Source: Dolomedes plantarius (lineage: Eukaryota > Arthropoda > Arachnida > Araneae > Dolomedidae). Taken from it: a DNA stretch of 64,000 nt. Within the stretch, counting starts at the first letter, position 1. The number at the start of each line of letters is the position of its first letter. Under the pieces are notes generated by a model. That model did no database searches, was not told the DNA's origin, and was given only the letters and a program-made list of their open reading frames with translations. A program made the position numbers and the translations under genes. The stretch lies in contig OU015490.1 of the NCBI GenBank assembly GCA_907164885.2, forward strand, positions 232,660,241-232,724,240, written 5' to 3'. Of the stretch, positions 11,882 through 23,773 are shown in pieces.

Positions 11882-12630
11882 CAGGGTGTCCCAGTTAAAC
11901 CTTTCAGAACTTCACCGATAGGTATGGTGCATCCTGACGATTCGAAATCATATAGCAATGTGGGGTCGGAAATGCTTCCCTGAAGCGGTAGATGGCGTGA
12001 CGGGAAAGTTCCGAACGTTCGTGCATGGAATCGTCATTTCGCACAAGGACTCAGAGTTAGTAGGATATCTTAATAAACGAACGCAGAGTTAGCCAACAGG
12101 CTTTTGATGTACGGAGCTGCAGATTGTAGTGGGGCAACCGCCGTAACTACCTAGACGTCAGATTTGGCCAACGGTGGATCAGACGTGGTGGTTTCGCTCG
12201 TTAACCTGCTCGGTAACCAGACCTATCATGTCTTGATTTTTATTTATGGAGACATATGAAAACACGGGTTTATGACACCCCCGTTGACAATGCGGAGCAG
12301 CTGGTTGCAAGAATCGCAGTAGCGGCCGGAGAAATTCGAGAAGAGCCTGGATTATTCCAGAATGTTCTGAATTCCATGCGCCGGAGATGGGAGGTCTGTA
12401 TTGCAGTCGGTGGAAAAAACTTCGAACACTTACTTTGACCTCTGTACCTTTTGTTTTTGCACATTTATTATTAAAACGATTATCCACTTGCGGTCTCTTT
12501 CTTTATGGTTTTCTGTGTACATCAATGCTTCAGGAAAGCATTTCCGACCCCACATTGCTATATGATTTCGAGTCGTCAGGATGCACCCTACCCCTCGTAG
12601 AAGTTCTGAAAAAAGTTTAACTGGGACACC

Positions 12631-12633
<3 letters not shown>
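11882..12633 (+). mobile_element. Mariner-like deletion derivative with long TIRs
   Basis: The left end CAGGGTGTCCCAGTTAAACC and the reverse complement of the right end AAGGGTGTCCCAGTTAAACT match for over 100 bp, sharing TATAGCAATGTGGGGTCGGA. TA flanks both ends. The first base of the right terminus is changed. Only the transposase C-terminus survives inside. A (TA)n array starts at the right end. Confidence 0.85.
12256..12438 (+). pseudogene. Mariner-like transposase, C-terminal fragment
   Basis: The frame reads through VYDTPVDNAEQLVARI and ends SMRRRWEVCIAVGGKNFEHLL then stop. The Arg-rich SMRRR-x-CI-x-GG-x-FEHLL ending is the usual carboxyl end of mariner-like transposases of this group. 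The catalytic centre and helix-turn-helix are missing, so the protein would be inactive; it is a passenger in a deletion derivative. Confidence 0.85.
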
Positions 12634-12723
<90 letters not shown>

Positions 12724-12899
12724 CGGTAGCCCAAAAATATCAAATGAAGGACTTTTTACAAAAAAAGAAAGGCATTTTAGATTGTAAGAAATCAAATTGA
12801 AGTGATTCAAGCACTCTGGCCCATTGGTTGTTTACCTCCTTTAAATGTAGGCCAACTCCTGAAACAAGCTGTGTAATGCATGACATTTATTATTCAAAA

Positions 12900-12959
<60 letters not shown>

Positions 12960-12970
12960 ATATATATATA
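12634..12970. repeat. (TA)n arrays
   Basis: A pure (TA)n array fills about 12634-12720 and a second lies at 12903-12970 with a short TGTG interruption. The 160 bp between them shows no feature. Confidence 0.95.
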
Positions 12971-15859
12971 TACCCTATATCTTCTGGGCATACCACTAGG
13001 TTTTCGCATTGTCATCAACAGTGGTGTTACTCTGAAGCAACAAATCACATGCATGAGCACTACAAATTGCAGTCTATAAATATTGAATTTAGATGTCTGA
13101 ATATAACGAGGAATTTCGTTATAGTCCTTGTGTTTCATTCTTTAACGTTAAATGTTACTTAAAGAAATTAACAATAAGTTATTTGCTAAGTTTCCGAATT
13201 GTAATTGGGTTGCTTAAGCTATTAGCAGGTTTGGCTTGAAAAATTGAATGGTTTAATTTTTACTAGTTCCCCAATACTTGGGAGTTCTCGGAATCTTATC
13301 TCTAAGCCATTTTTGATGTTCTAGGAACAATCTATTTAAAATTGCCACATCTGCTCTTCTGCATGGGAAAATAGCCTATTAAAATCTGTTCGCTTCCCGA
13401 AACGCTGCCCCGTGGTCAAGTAAAATTGAATTTCTTTGTATGATCTCCATTTCAAAAGCATCGGATATATCTATCCGGTATTTATGCTCCTTTGGGGGTA
13501 CTTTAATTGCACCGTAAACTGGCTGTCGCTAACAATAACGCCAGAAGGTCTGTCTCCATTTTCAGATAACATCTTTCGGCGGGTGTTTGATTTAGCCCCG
13601 TGGGAGAATCTCGCCTGGCTCTCCTCTGTCTAAACTTCATCCAATTGAATGTTCCCGCATTCCTACGTCACTTTCTGCTTGACCAATGAGGTTTGTGCGC
13701 GCCGCTTCCTTCGCCTGCTTGGCGCAAGTTTTCCTTCATTTTTGGCGGTGAATCGCCCTTTCTAATCTCACCGGGTCTCTGCCCAACGCGCTTCTTGTCT
13801 GTGCCGTTCCTGTACGGCTTTCTCTCGGGTATTTCCCTATGCTCGTTTCGCTTGGCGGTAATTGTAAAATTATTGTAACCCTCGCTCTCTTTGTTTGCAC
13901 TTCTGTCCAGAGATTAAGAAAAATATCAGTGAGCCATATTTTTCCTAAGAGAGAAGTTTCTCTTTAAATGGTATACGTTTAAGCACCCCTTCAGTTCTTG
14001 GCCCCTGGCCTCGACTGTATTGGGGGGCTATTTTTATCATATCCTTTTATTGTTCACTTTTGACCTAAACGGTCATCCAACATAGAAGCTCCTGTAAACT
14101 TCGAGCTTCCCTTTTTTACTTTGCGAATGTTGTGAACTGAGATCTTACGTTGTAAATAGTTGTTCCATTGTATTCAAGAACCGGCTCAATGCTTCATGAA
14201 GAATAAAATCCTTTTTTTCCAAAAAAAAAAAACTTGACGTCGTACTTTGTCTACCAAGCTGTTTCCTTTACGCTTACCCTAGATGATTTGCCTGTGAAGC
14301 TACTGAGTTATTGTTCACCGCATTCCACTATGATCATGTATCAATTCGGCAGTAAGTGAGTGTTTTGTTTCAACCGAAGTGCTGAGGAACCATCGATCTC
14401 TTCATATTCTTCGAAACCTTCTTTTGGTCACCAACTCCTCCAATTTATCTTCGGGACACTTCATTCATATATACAATTTAGATTTGATGTCTCAACTTCT
14501 ATAAGACTGATTGGGATCCTCTTCGTCAACTTTCAACATTATAGATTAGTTCCGTCAATAGACTTCTTCGATATTCTTCAATTAAGACTCTTCCATTACT
14601 CACCACCATTATAGTTTCCACGTAACAGACTGATTCCATAATTTTTCAACATTATAGAGAAATCCCGGTTCTCCATCCACAGAGAATCTTCTGGTTCAAC
14701 ATACCACTGAGACTTTACAAATTTTAATTTACAGAAAGCAACCCCCAATAATTTATTACTACAGAAAGTGCCATAAGAACTATTACTACAAATAGAGACT
14801 TATAAATTCCTCACTACAAAAGTAGTTCCCAACAATATCTCTACTTCCCCCCGATACTAAAGATCATTACTAAGTTCTTATTTAAAATAAACAAGGCCTA
14901 TTCATTCCAATACGAAGAGGCGAATGGTCATCTTTAATAGTGATTCTTATGAAGTCATCCGCAGTGGGATGTAACATTAACGAACTGTCTCAATGATGCC
15001 TACCAGAATTAGTCAACACCTGCCACTTTCCAAGGATTTGATGTGGAAAGTGCTATAGAATCTTCAAAGAAAATTGCAAAATGCTGTGTAACATACGGTC
15101 GTTGTAAAAATAAGTTTCCTCTAAAAATATTCGTAAGTAAAACATGCTTATTTTTTTTCCTGTAGCAATATTTGACATGGAGTTTAAAAATAGAAAATTC
15201 ATATTTCTATTCAACTTCTAAAACATATTTTCATTCTCAGTAATTATTCTCAATGATTCGGTGAAGCCATAGTTATCTGTGATTTCCATCTTTTTTCCGC
15301 AGGATGTTTGCAAGAAAACCAGTGCATCTCATTAGTCACGCAGGCATATATTTAAAAAACGGAAATAAATTTAAAAAAAGGCTTAAAACAAATTTCCTGT
15401 GCGTAAACTAGCGACAGTAGCGTTACTTATCTACGTTTCAATGCCTTCCAATCACGTGCATTTGTTTATTTCAGAGGAATTTATATAAAAGGAATAGAAA
15501 GTTGTTTGGGACGAAATCATAGTGCATTGAGTTTGGAAAGTTATTTTATTTCCAGTTTAAATCGCCAAGTAAGAATCATTTCTGACATTTCGATTGTCTT
15601 TTTGTACTTCTGTCCAACAATAGCGAAAATAGAAAAGATTCGAAAACTTTACATCACCCATGATCGTTCGGGCTTGAACCAATTTTTTTCTGAAAAAAAA
15701 AGATTAAATGGAGTAAAAAAATTTCAAAAAGTTTTTCTTATAACAATTTATATTACTTTCTTTTTAAAAAATGCAATAGCAAAAAGGCACCTTCCCTAAG
15801 AAATAGAGTTAATAGATCTTACATATATTATTTAGACAAATGAAATTAAGTATATGTAT
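12971..15859. other. Unassigned region with a retro-like segment
   Basis: A GC-richer block at about 13380-13880 holds a CCAAT box (GACCAATGAGG) and pyrimidine-rich sequence, followed at 14203-14232 by GAATAAAATCC, a T-run and a 12-base A-run, like a processed 3' end. Material to about 14990 has short internal repeats (TTTCAACATTATAGA twice). This could be an LTR or a retrocopy, but no reverse transcriptase, primer site or target duplication was found. A 97-codon frame at 15506-15799 has no recognised domain. Confidence 0.35.
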
Positions 15860-16016
<157 letters not shown>

Positions 16017-16764
16017 TGATGTTGTAAATTACTGTATGAACGAAGATTTTGTGCCTGATTTATTATTTTTTATTTCGGCCATTTAATATTTTTTGAATTT
16101 CAGAGTTCGATATATTTGAGTACCTAATAAGTGTTTGGAATAGCTGTAAGGATGAAGAAAAACTAATTCTTTAAAGCCATTTGCTAACTGAAAAAAGACC
16201 CTCTCATAAAAAATAGAGTTCTTTAGATCATTTATTTAGTACTGTAAATATCCTGTCTAATTTTAGCTTTATTTCACTTGTTGAAGACCATAGCATTAGG
16301 TGCAATTGTTAATAATTACAAGATAAAAAGACTTTTTATATACCATGTTTTTAAATTTTCTGTTGAATAATATAAACTTGACAATTCTATGTATTAATAA
16401 ATACTTTTTTTTAATTTTTTTGATGAATTATCCCATCAACTTGAAAGAAAATGAAGTTAATTGGACGTTAACTTGCATTTCACTTTTAGTTCCTTTTCCG
16501 GCGAATAGATGGCTGCACCAGTCTACAAAACAAAATTAACTGAAAATTGCTGAAAATTAATTTAATTCTGCCTAAAGATGGATAAAAGTATTAACAAAAT
16601 GCATTGTCATCGTGTTCTGAGCTATTCTAAAAGTTTCAAATATCTAGCTAGTCCGGAAGTTAGTTAAAAATCGATTGCAAGATTTTTACTAGACAAACAC
16701 ACACACAAACACATAAGAAAGCAAGTTAATAAAAACATGGTAATAATAAAATGGAGCTCTAGTT

Positions 16765-16771
<7 letters not shown>
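16017..16771. other. Unassigned AT-rich interval
   Basis: No gene, TIR or repeat identified. Confidence 0.4.

Positions 16772-16810
<39 letters not shown>
16772..16810. repeat. (TA)n array at the left edge of a Tc1 element
   Basis: The array runs up to the left end of the Tc1 element; the opposite element end opens into a second array (18029-18092). Confidence 0.95.
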
Positions 16811-16812
<2 letters not shown>

Positions 16813-16813
<1 letters not shown>

Positions 16814-18027
16814 TGAAGTTCCACTGAATTAGGGATACCTACCTAGTAACGAGTTGGGACTCCTCTGGCCTTGATAACGGCTGCCACACGACGAGGCATA
16901 GATTCAACAAGTTTCTGGAAACGTTCCACGGGAATGGCTTGCCAAATATTGGCTAAAGCTGTCCATAATTCAGTAAGGTTCTTTGATGCTGTGTGATGGC
17001 CTTTCACGCCTTGTTCCAAAACATCCCAAAGATGCTCAATAGGATTTAAGTCTGGGCTTCTAGGTGGCCAATTCATGACAGAGAAGTCAGAGGAATGCTC
17101 ATCCAACCAGCCAGTAGCCAACCGGGACTTGTGCGAGGTACAGTTGTCTTGCTGGAAAACTCCATTACCGTGCGGATAACAGAACAGCATAAACGGATGG
17201 AGGTGATCACCCAGCAACTCTACGTACCGAATTGCATTGAGGGAGGTTGGTACACGCACCAAAGATCCCAAACTGTGCCACGAAAAAACACCCCAGACCA
17301 TGATTGAGCCACAATGCCCTTGTACAGTTCCAGCCAGGCATGCAGGATCCATGGCTCCATGAGCCTGACGCCATATTCTCAGCCTCCCGTCGGCGTTAAT
17401 TAGTCGGAATCGAGACTCATCACTCCATGCTACTCGTTTCCAGTCCTCTACACTCCAGTCTCTGTGCTCTCTTGCCCAGGCTAGACGTGCAGCCCGATGG
17501 CGGGTATAGAGCAATGGTACTCTCGTAGGTCGACGGCTCCCGAAACCCATACGGTGAAGCTAGCGTTGCACAGTCCGTTTACTGACTGTACGACTGGCAC
17601 CGTCATTAAACTTGGTGGTAATTTGAGCTAATGTTTGGCTTCGCTGGATAAGTACAATACGCCTGAGCCGTCTCTCACCACGCACTGTCAAGGCTAATTG
17701 TCCTTTGCAGTTTGCCCGATCGCTAGTTTTTTTTCCACCATCCATGTATTCTTGGTATACTTTTGAAACTGTCGACCTTGAAAATCCTAGCTGTCTGACG
17801 ATTTCGGAAATTGAATGACCTATGCGTCGCGCACCTACGATTTGCTCGCGATCGAAAGCGTCTAATTCAGGCAGTTTACCCATACTGGCGAATCCAACAA
17901 GAAATTCAGAACAACCACAGTACGCGCTATATATGCAGTTACCACAGCGCCCTCACTTGCGCATACATGATGCGCAGCGCTACACAATTTGCATAGGCTT
18001 TGCTATCCCTAATTCAGTGGCACTTCA

Positions 18028-18028
<1 letters not shown>
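16813..18028 (-). mobile_element. Tc1-like transposon of DD36E spacing
   Basis: Ends are inverted: TTGAAGTTCCACTGAATTAG on the left and, reverse-complemented, CTGAAGTGCCACTGAATTAG on the right. The right target TA is intact; the left appears as CA. It carries one transposase pseudogene on the minus strand and lies between two (TA)n arrays. Confidence 0.9.
16843..17883 (-). pseudogene. Tc1-like DD36E transposase, single nonsense codon
   Basis: A 346-codon transposase frame broken only by one TAG (17562-17560), after which the same frame continues to the natural stop at 16843. The N-terminal helix-turn-helix (FDREQIVGARRIGHSISEIV, then FSRSTVSKVY) is followed by the catalytic core. SDESRF gives the first Asp, QQDNCTSH the second and SPDLNPIEHLW the Glu; 36 residues lie between the last two by my count, the spacing of the DD36E group within Tc1/mariner. 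The protein ends RRVAAVIKARGVPTRY. Everything expected of an active enzyme apart from the stop is visible, so this copy was inactivated recently or could be a read-through form. Confidence 0.9.

Positions 18029-18092
<64 letters not shown>
18029..18092. repeat. (TA)n array between two TA-target elements
   Basis: Sixty-odd bases of pure TA join the right end of the Tc1 element to the left end of the next element. Confidence 0.97.
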
Positions 18093-18095
<3 letters not shown>

Positions 18096-19001
18096 GGTGA
18101 ATAATTAAACTTCCCTACTTTAAAGTTGTCTACAGTCGAAACTATTGTTCAGAAAGTTATGAAATTTTGCGTAGGAGATATTGAAGAGATGGGAATTTGT
18201 TTGAGCGAATAAAAAAATTACTTCAAAATTTCACCACCAGGGGACCTTTTTTGATGAATTACCCATTTAGCCAACATTTACTATCGTTAAAAAATTTATT
18301 ACAACAAGACATGCTCAACATGACGGCCATCATTTTCAGCTACCATTTGAAATCGTAAGATAGCATGTTCTAAAGTTGACCGTAATGTGTCCAGCGAAAT
18401 GTCGAGAACATGGTGTTATATGCTGTCTTTCAGATCAGGTATAGTTCTTGGTTTATCAAGACTGACTAGATGTTTCACATGCTCTCAAAGCCAAAAGTCG
18501 CATGGGTTGAGTCCTGGGGAGCTCGATCTGGTAATAGTAATGATGACATTCTGATTAGCAATAGCAAGCAAGCTGAAAACAAAATCTCCATGAAACTTTC
18601 TAGGTTTTATAACTGCTTCTGCTCTACGTCTACAAAAATTAATTTGCATATTTGTTTCTTCTTCGTTCTTTCAAATCTTTTGTCCGAAAATTAGTTATCG
18701 AACAAGTTTCCGATCGACTATGCAATCACTTTAAAAATTGTAAAATTTAATGAGTATAAGTTATTGTGTTAGGGTGACCTATGGATAAAAAGATGGTGAA
18801 ATCTTATGTAAAGAACTAGTCGTAAATGTGTAATTCATCAAAAAACGCCCTTTGGTGGTGAAATTTTGAACTATGTTTTTTATTCGCTCAAACAAATTCT
18901 CATCCCTTCAATATGTCTTACACAAAATTTCATAACTTTCTAAACATTTCTTTTGATTATAGACAACTTTAAAGTAGGGAAGTTTAATTATGGACACCCT
19001 G
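18093..19001 (-). mobile_element. Mariner-like deletion derivative, long TIRs, copy 1
   Basis: Ends CAGGGTGAATAATTAAACTT and (reverse complement of right) CAGGGTGTCCATAATTAAAC extend as inverted repeats for about 170 bp, sharing CCCTACTTTAAAGTTGTCTA and TTTGTTTGAGCGAATAAAAA. TA flanks both ends. It is the same family as 24248-25174, inverted relative to it. Confidence 0.88.
18296..18690 (-). pseudogene. Mariner-like transposase, 3' part
   Basis: The minus strand reads through a CDFWLW-like box (third acidic residue region), LDKPRTIPDLKDS, and EHAILRFQMVAENDGRHVEHVLL before a stop at about 18298. At least one stop interrupts it. The upstream half of the transposase and first catalytic residues are absent, so it is a non-coding passenger. 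Confidence 0.75.
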
Positions 19002-19037
19002 TATGTATGTATATATGCATGTGTGCTTGTGTGTGTA

Positions 19038-19106
<69 letters not shown>

Positions 19107-19107
19107 A
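19002..19107. repeat. (TGTA)n(TA)n microsatellite
   Basis: Joins the mariner derivative to the pogo-like element; begins and ends in their target TA dinucleotides. Confidence 0.95.
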
Positions 19108-20657
19108 GGGGAAAGTAGGGTAAGATGACGAAGCAGGTAAGATGACGAACTCGGTATTTCTCCGACGCAATCATAGTTAGCAGCATCTGTCCAGGCAATT
19201 CTTAAGACTCTAGTATTGTGTTATGACGCTCACTACAAGTAATATAAGTTGAGATCGTTTTGTGAGTAGTGGCGACTCAAATGTATTTCTTTAATCTGTG
19301 TTTGTAAATTTTGGACTTCACAGCGCAAGGAATTACCCGACTACGGTAAGTTATTTTTTCTCCTCTATTTTTCTCTTTCAAAATACAACTCATAAGGTTA
19401 AAAATCATGTATGTTATAGTTTATTTACGATAAGCTTGGATACTGATAAACATGTTGAAATCGAAAATGTCGTCGTGGGGTAAGATGAAGAGGAGCCTAC
19501 CTTAGAATTTGTACTGTCCAGATTGCTGTGAACGTATTCAGAGCTACCGGCATTGAGCCTCTAGACAGCTATATTGTGACAGAAAGATTTTCACGCTTCA
19601 TACACCACTGATGTTGTTGAAAACAACCAGTTAGATTATCCTACCATTTGTCAGCAGCGGATTTCATCGGCCTTTCCTCCTGAACCTACCATTTCATCAA
19701 CCCTATCTTCACAGCCATCAACTTCCTCAGCTCTTCCTCCACTTCCGATGGCCAGCAAGAAAACAACCAGGAAACCAAGGAAGAAACTGCCTTCTTACCA
19801 AATTTCTGGATCTCCTGTGAAACAAGCTCTTGAAATAAAGAAGAAAGAAAAACAATTGATGGAACTGAAACGACAGGAAAGATTGAAAAGGAAATCTGAA
19901 AGATTGAAAAGGAAAGCTGAAACATTAGCGTCAAAGTAAGCTAAATGTTTACCGAAAACTCCTAGAAAAGGGAGGAAAACTAGAATGCGTCAACGGGATT
20001 AATGGTCATCTAATGAGTCATCACAAGAAGAAGTTCCATATGTGGAGGACGACGACTATGATACTGAAACATTATTGGAAAAAGACCGCATTATTTGCTG
20101 GGAGGAAGGAAAGGACGAATTATGATATCAGTGCTTCAGGTGCAAATCTTGGGCACATGCTCAATGTTCCAGCTGGGATGATAATGAAGCGAAAGACAGA
20201 CCCTGGAAATGCGATTTTTGTATATGAACTTTATTACCCATGTTTTTTTCTTAATTTTTGTATCTAATTCTTTAAGTTTTTGTTTCATTGTGGATAATCT
20301 GTCATTGTATTTTTATTGTTATCTGTGCCTTTTTCACTATGTACCTAAGTGAAACTGTTTCTCTGCATTTTTGAAAATAAACCTTTATATCTTGATTTAT
20401 ATTGTTATCGATTCGTCATATTACCCACCGCCTTTAGTCATCTTACCCCACCTAATGGGTAAGATGACGAAAATTACTTTCTTGGGGAGAAGAGAATATT
20501 TTGCCCTCTTCCAAGAGGAGATGAAATTGTTTAAATTTTTTTTATAAAACATAAAGGCTAAAAGATGTCTTTCTGTAAATTTCAGGTTTTTAAACCACTT
20601 ATTGAATTCAGGAAATATATTTGAAGCTGAAGTTCGTCATCTTACCCCACCTTTCCC
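19108..20657 (+). mobile_element. Pogo-like transposon, internally deleted
   Basis: Inverted ends: GGGGAAAGTAGGGTAAGATG left and GGGAAAGGTGGGGTAAGATG right (reverse-complemented), each in a TATA context. GTAAGATGA is repeated subterminally in both orientations at about 19126, 19138, 19481, 20437 and 20461 as well as at the ends. The coding part is only the C-terminal region of the transposase, so the DDE core has been lost. AATAAA at about 20376 would end a transcript. Confidence 0.75.
19619..20227 (+). pseudogene. Pogo/jerky-type transposase C-terminus with zinc finger
   Basis: One plus-strand frame runs from a Ser/Pro-rich stretch (PTISSTLSSQPSTSSALPP) through a basic Lys/Arg/Glu coiled-coil-like segment (KKKEKQLMELKRQERLKRKS), an acidic patch (VEDDDYDTETLL) and a final zinc finger, CFRCKSWAHAQC then CDFC, a PHD-like Cys4-His-Cys3 ending. 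Three nonsense codons interrupt it (TAA at 19937, a TAA before WSSNE, and a TGA where a Trp would precede YQC) without any frame change. This architecture is the usual tail of arthropod pogo-like transposases; the catalytic domain is missing here. DNA or chromatin binding by the finger is inferred from the family. Confidence 0.75.
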
Positions 20658-20659
20658 TA

Positions 20660-20906
20660 TAATATATATATATATATATAAAAGGATTGATAAATTTTGT
20701 ATAGATAGATAGTTTTTTTTAGCTCACCGAGCTTACCCAGGAACAATATCTAAGGATTCGTACCCTCTATAAACCTCGCTAAGGGATTTTACGGTCTGCA
20801 TATTAAAGGTGTCCATACTAGATAGAATGATATATGTAAATAAAGATATAGATATGAAATAGATTTAAATATTTAGAAAATGTGAAATTATCATGTGGAA
20901 AAAATA
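20660..20906. other. Short spacer with microsatellite
   Basis: (TA)n at the pogo-like element's right edge, then unassigned sequence with GATA repeats. Confidence 0.5.
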
Positions 20907-20908
20907 TA

Positions 20909-21936
20909 CAGTGGAATCTCGAGCTATCGTTTTCGAAGGGACCGACTGAACTAAACGATGGATGCGGGAAAACGATAGATGCGGGAACATACAAAAAAGT
21001 ATTAACATACCTTAAAGTTTGCATACCTAAAATATATTTACTCACATACATAAATGCATACATACCCGTAGTGTAACTGAAGATAAAATTACAAAGTTGT
21101 ACTGAAATCCAAGATAATAATAATAAAAAATGAAATGCACGTAGATACACAGGAATTTTGACTCAAATAAAAGTACTTAATCGTCGTTTGTTTTTTGTCG
21201 GTTTTCTCTCCACAAGAAAACAATATTTTTTTGTGTTGCAAATTGCATTATTTTCGTTATTGGTTATTGTGTGAGAGTATAAACAAGCGGCAGCCGTGAA
21301 TCGTTTGTAACTAGAACCATTCCATTGCACTGGATGGGGTCCGACATAAGACTGTCAGGAAGTTCTGCTTCAGGGTGAAACACTCATCGGCCAGTGTAGA
21401 ACTGCAGTAATCAGAAACTTCTCTCACACTAGACCAAACACCAGGGTGCCTCCATCCTAAGGCCAACAATAAAGCTGACTGTGAGCCATTGCTGATAAGA
21501 ACGGAAATGTTGAATAGTCGGTGAATTTGGAATGAGTTGCCGAAAATAGGGTACAGGGGATAAAGAATTAGGGAACACAAACGACGAACAAATAATTGGA
21601 GTGGTACAATAAAGCGAAACCAGGCTTAACAAGAGAGAACAAAAATACGAGACCATGCATCTCAAATGTTCTGCTCATTGTTTAATTAGAGCGTCATTCT
21701 AGCTCAATCCAGACATTTATATTTCAGGTTCAGTTATTATGAAAAAACAATCGATCCGATAACTTAATGTAAAGCTGCGATATTCTGAACGAATATTGCG
21801 GGAAAATTATGGATCGAGTAACGATCCATGCAATCTTTTTTGCTTGTTTTCTATGGAATTTATTCGGGACTGGGTGAAATAAACGATACATACGGGAAAA
21901 CGATCGTTCGGGGAACGATCGATAAAGATTCCACTG
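20909..21936. mobile_element. Tigger/pogo-like MITE
   Basis: Inverted ends CAGTGGAATCTCGAGC and, reverse-complemented, CAGTGGAATCTTTATC are flanked by TA. Subterminal AACGATNNATGCGGGAA-type repeats appear at both sides. No transposase was found in the roughly 1-kb interior. CAGTGGAATCTC-like termini suggest a pogo/Tigger relative. Confidence 0.75.
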
Positions 21937-21938
21937 TA

Positions 21939-22287
21939 TATAATTCATTTTTTAATTTATTAATTCCTAATTGAATCAGGAAACGAATAGAAATTTAAAT
22001 TTCTATTTTGGGAATACAAAACGATTTTTTTTTACTTTTCCCTTAAGTCTACTTTAAGCGAAGCTAAAAATGATTATTATCTTTTCGAAGTTTCAGCGAT
22101 AATCAAGAATCAGTCTTTAAATTACAGGCTGCTGAAATTAACCTTTTTCAAAATACTCAGTAAAAGGTTTGAGTAAGCTTTAAAGATAATTCGTCCCATT
22201 ATTTTCAAGTTAACGAATTATTTAAATATTACTATGGATTTACAGCATTTTAAAATCAAATACTGTCCGGTTCCAGATGACTAGTTT
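21939..22287. other. Unassigned AT-rich interval
   Basis: No feature recognised between the MITE and the piggyBac-like element. Confidence 0.4.
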
Positions 22288-22660
22288 TGACTAACCCCTT
22301 GAGGACCAGCGCGCGGAAAACGAATCGCAGTCACGGGACCGAACGCTCCGAAATGGAGCGTCGCCACCGGCCCACGCATTTTCAGCAGTTAAGCCTAATT
22401 TTACAAAAAAATTCATATTAAATCAGCATTTTAATATAATGACTTCAATTTTAGAAATTATGTATATAATATACTACTTCTTAATATGTATTAATAAAAT
22501 GAATATAACGTTAATAGAAATAAATGAAATATACAAAATACTATAATTATACTTAAACACACGGAAACAAATACTGTATACACGAAACCAAAGTTACAAA
22601 TACGATATTTAAAAAAAAGAAAATTAAGCAATAATTATCTGTAGATAATGAAATTCCAAT

Positions 22661-23126
22661 TTAAATATTCTGTTGTGCGTGGAATAGTTCAAAACAAGGA
22701 TCGACACACAGTCCTAAGTTGCATATTTTGCACTTATAATACGATGTTTTCTTTCGCTTTTCCTTTTTTTAGCGCACACAAAAATCGCCTTCTACCTTTA
22801 TAACCTTTTTCGTCAATTTAAATTTTCGGAAAATGTCTTCCAGATAAACGCAAAGGTTGAGTGCCCGATGATTTTGGACAAATTTTTAAGTTTCTTGGTT
22901 TTGCGAACTGTTCTATTATCTGATTAACAACTCTGGATCTGAATTCCAAAGCGGGTATTTTCTCTCCTTTTACCTTCGAATATATTACATTTGCATTTAG
23001 AAGTGCCATATCTAACAAACCAAAAAACAACTTTTTATGCCATTTCACTGTTTTTCTAAATGCTGGATAGTGATTAATGATAGAATTGCCAGTGTCAACA
23101 CCTCCCATATTTTGATTACAACACAT
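22661..23126 (-). pseudogene. PiggyBac-like transposase, C-terminal remnant
   Basis: The minus strand reads NQNMGGVDTGNSIINHY, then FRKTVKWHKKLFFGLLDMAL and LNANVIYSKVKG, which is the conserved block after the last catalytic Asp in the DDE_Tnp_1_7 (piggyBac) family. After a frame break past 22818 the cysteine-rich tail reappears (YYKCKICNLGLCVDPCFELF) and ends at a TAA at 22661-22663. In the family this tail is a zinc-binding domain that recognises the element ends. The N-terminal and first catalytic regions are missing. Confidence 0.85.
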
Positions 23127-23251
23127 ATTATTTCACTCTTAGTTAGGTATCTCGGTCTTTTAGCCATGGATAACGGAATGAAACTGAATATAACCCCACC
23201 CCTTAAATTAATGGCCAGCAGTCTCATGATGTATATACAGGCGATGTATAT

Positions 23252-23287
23252 ACGAAATCACTTTGTCGCTAGACAAAGTGATTTCGT
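23252..23287. repeat. Perfect 16-bp hairpin
   Basis: ACGAAATCACTTTGTC and its exact reverse complement are separated by only GCTA. It lies inside the piggyBac-like element. Confidence 0.95.
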
Positions 23288-23773
23288 GTTCGAGAAAAAG
23301 AAAAAGAAAAAAAATATCCAAAACATCTACAAAAAACACCCAGAAATATTTCTCTCTCATACCCTGTACAGTCAGTTAGATGCACTTCACCATATTCTCC
23401 TAACGAAAAAAGTAAAGCAATAAATAAAAACGCCGGCGTCCCTTTAACACATACGTGCACTTTAAAGAGCCGTGATTCACAGTTTGTTTACACCAATAAA
23501 TCTATCAAATCCAGAAGCACAGAACAGAAAAACAGAAACTAATGCCCGTACATGAAGGTCAAATGCCATATGACTCGACTGTTGTGAAAACCGTTACCAT
23601 TTAGCACCATCTACTCGCATTTAAAAATTAAAACAAATCGTTCCATTTTCAAGTTACGTATACGTTACACTGGGCTCCCCGTGATGATTAGAGTTCTTCG
23701 CGTATCCGAGACGCTGGTCTGATAACAGTGGAATCGTTGCGTCGCTTATACGGGACGCTGGTCGCGAACGGGT

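Larger units (their letters stand above)
22295..23772 (-). mobile_element. PiggyBac-like element, degenerate
   Basis: The left end CCCCTTGAGGACCAGCG and the reverse complement of the right end CCCGTTCGCGACCAGCG align without gaps (13 of 17). Identical TGACTAA sits immediately outside both ends (22288-22294 and 23773-23779). Known piggyBac elements duplicate TTAA, so this longer, non-canonical flank is odd. The interior carries the 3' part of a piggyBac transposase on the minus strand. Confidence 0.65.

Noticed and set aside
14360..14614. 84-codon frame with Ser-rich start
   Set aside because: It lies in a region with short direct repeats and no recognisable domain.
20000..20270. Separate 84-codon gene around 20013-20267
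   Set aside because: It is a shifted frame over the pogo-like transposase tail, whose zinc finger is in the other frame.
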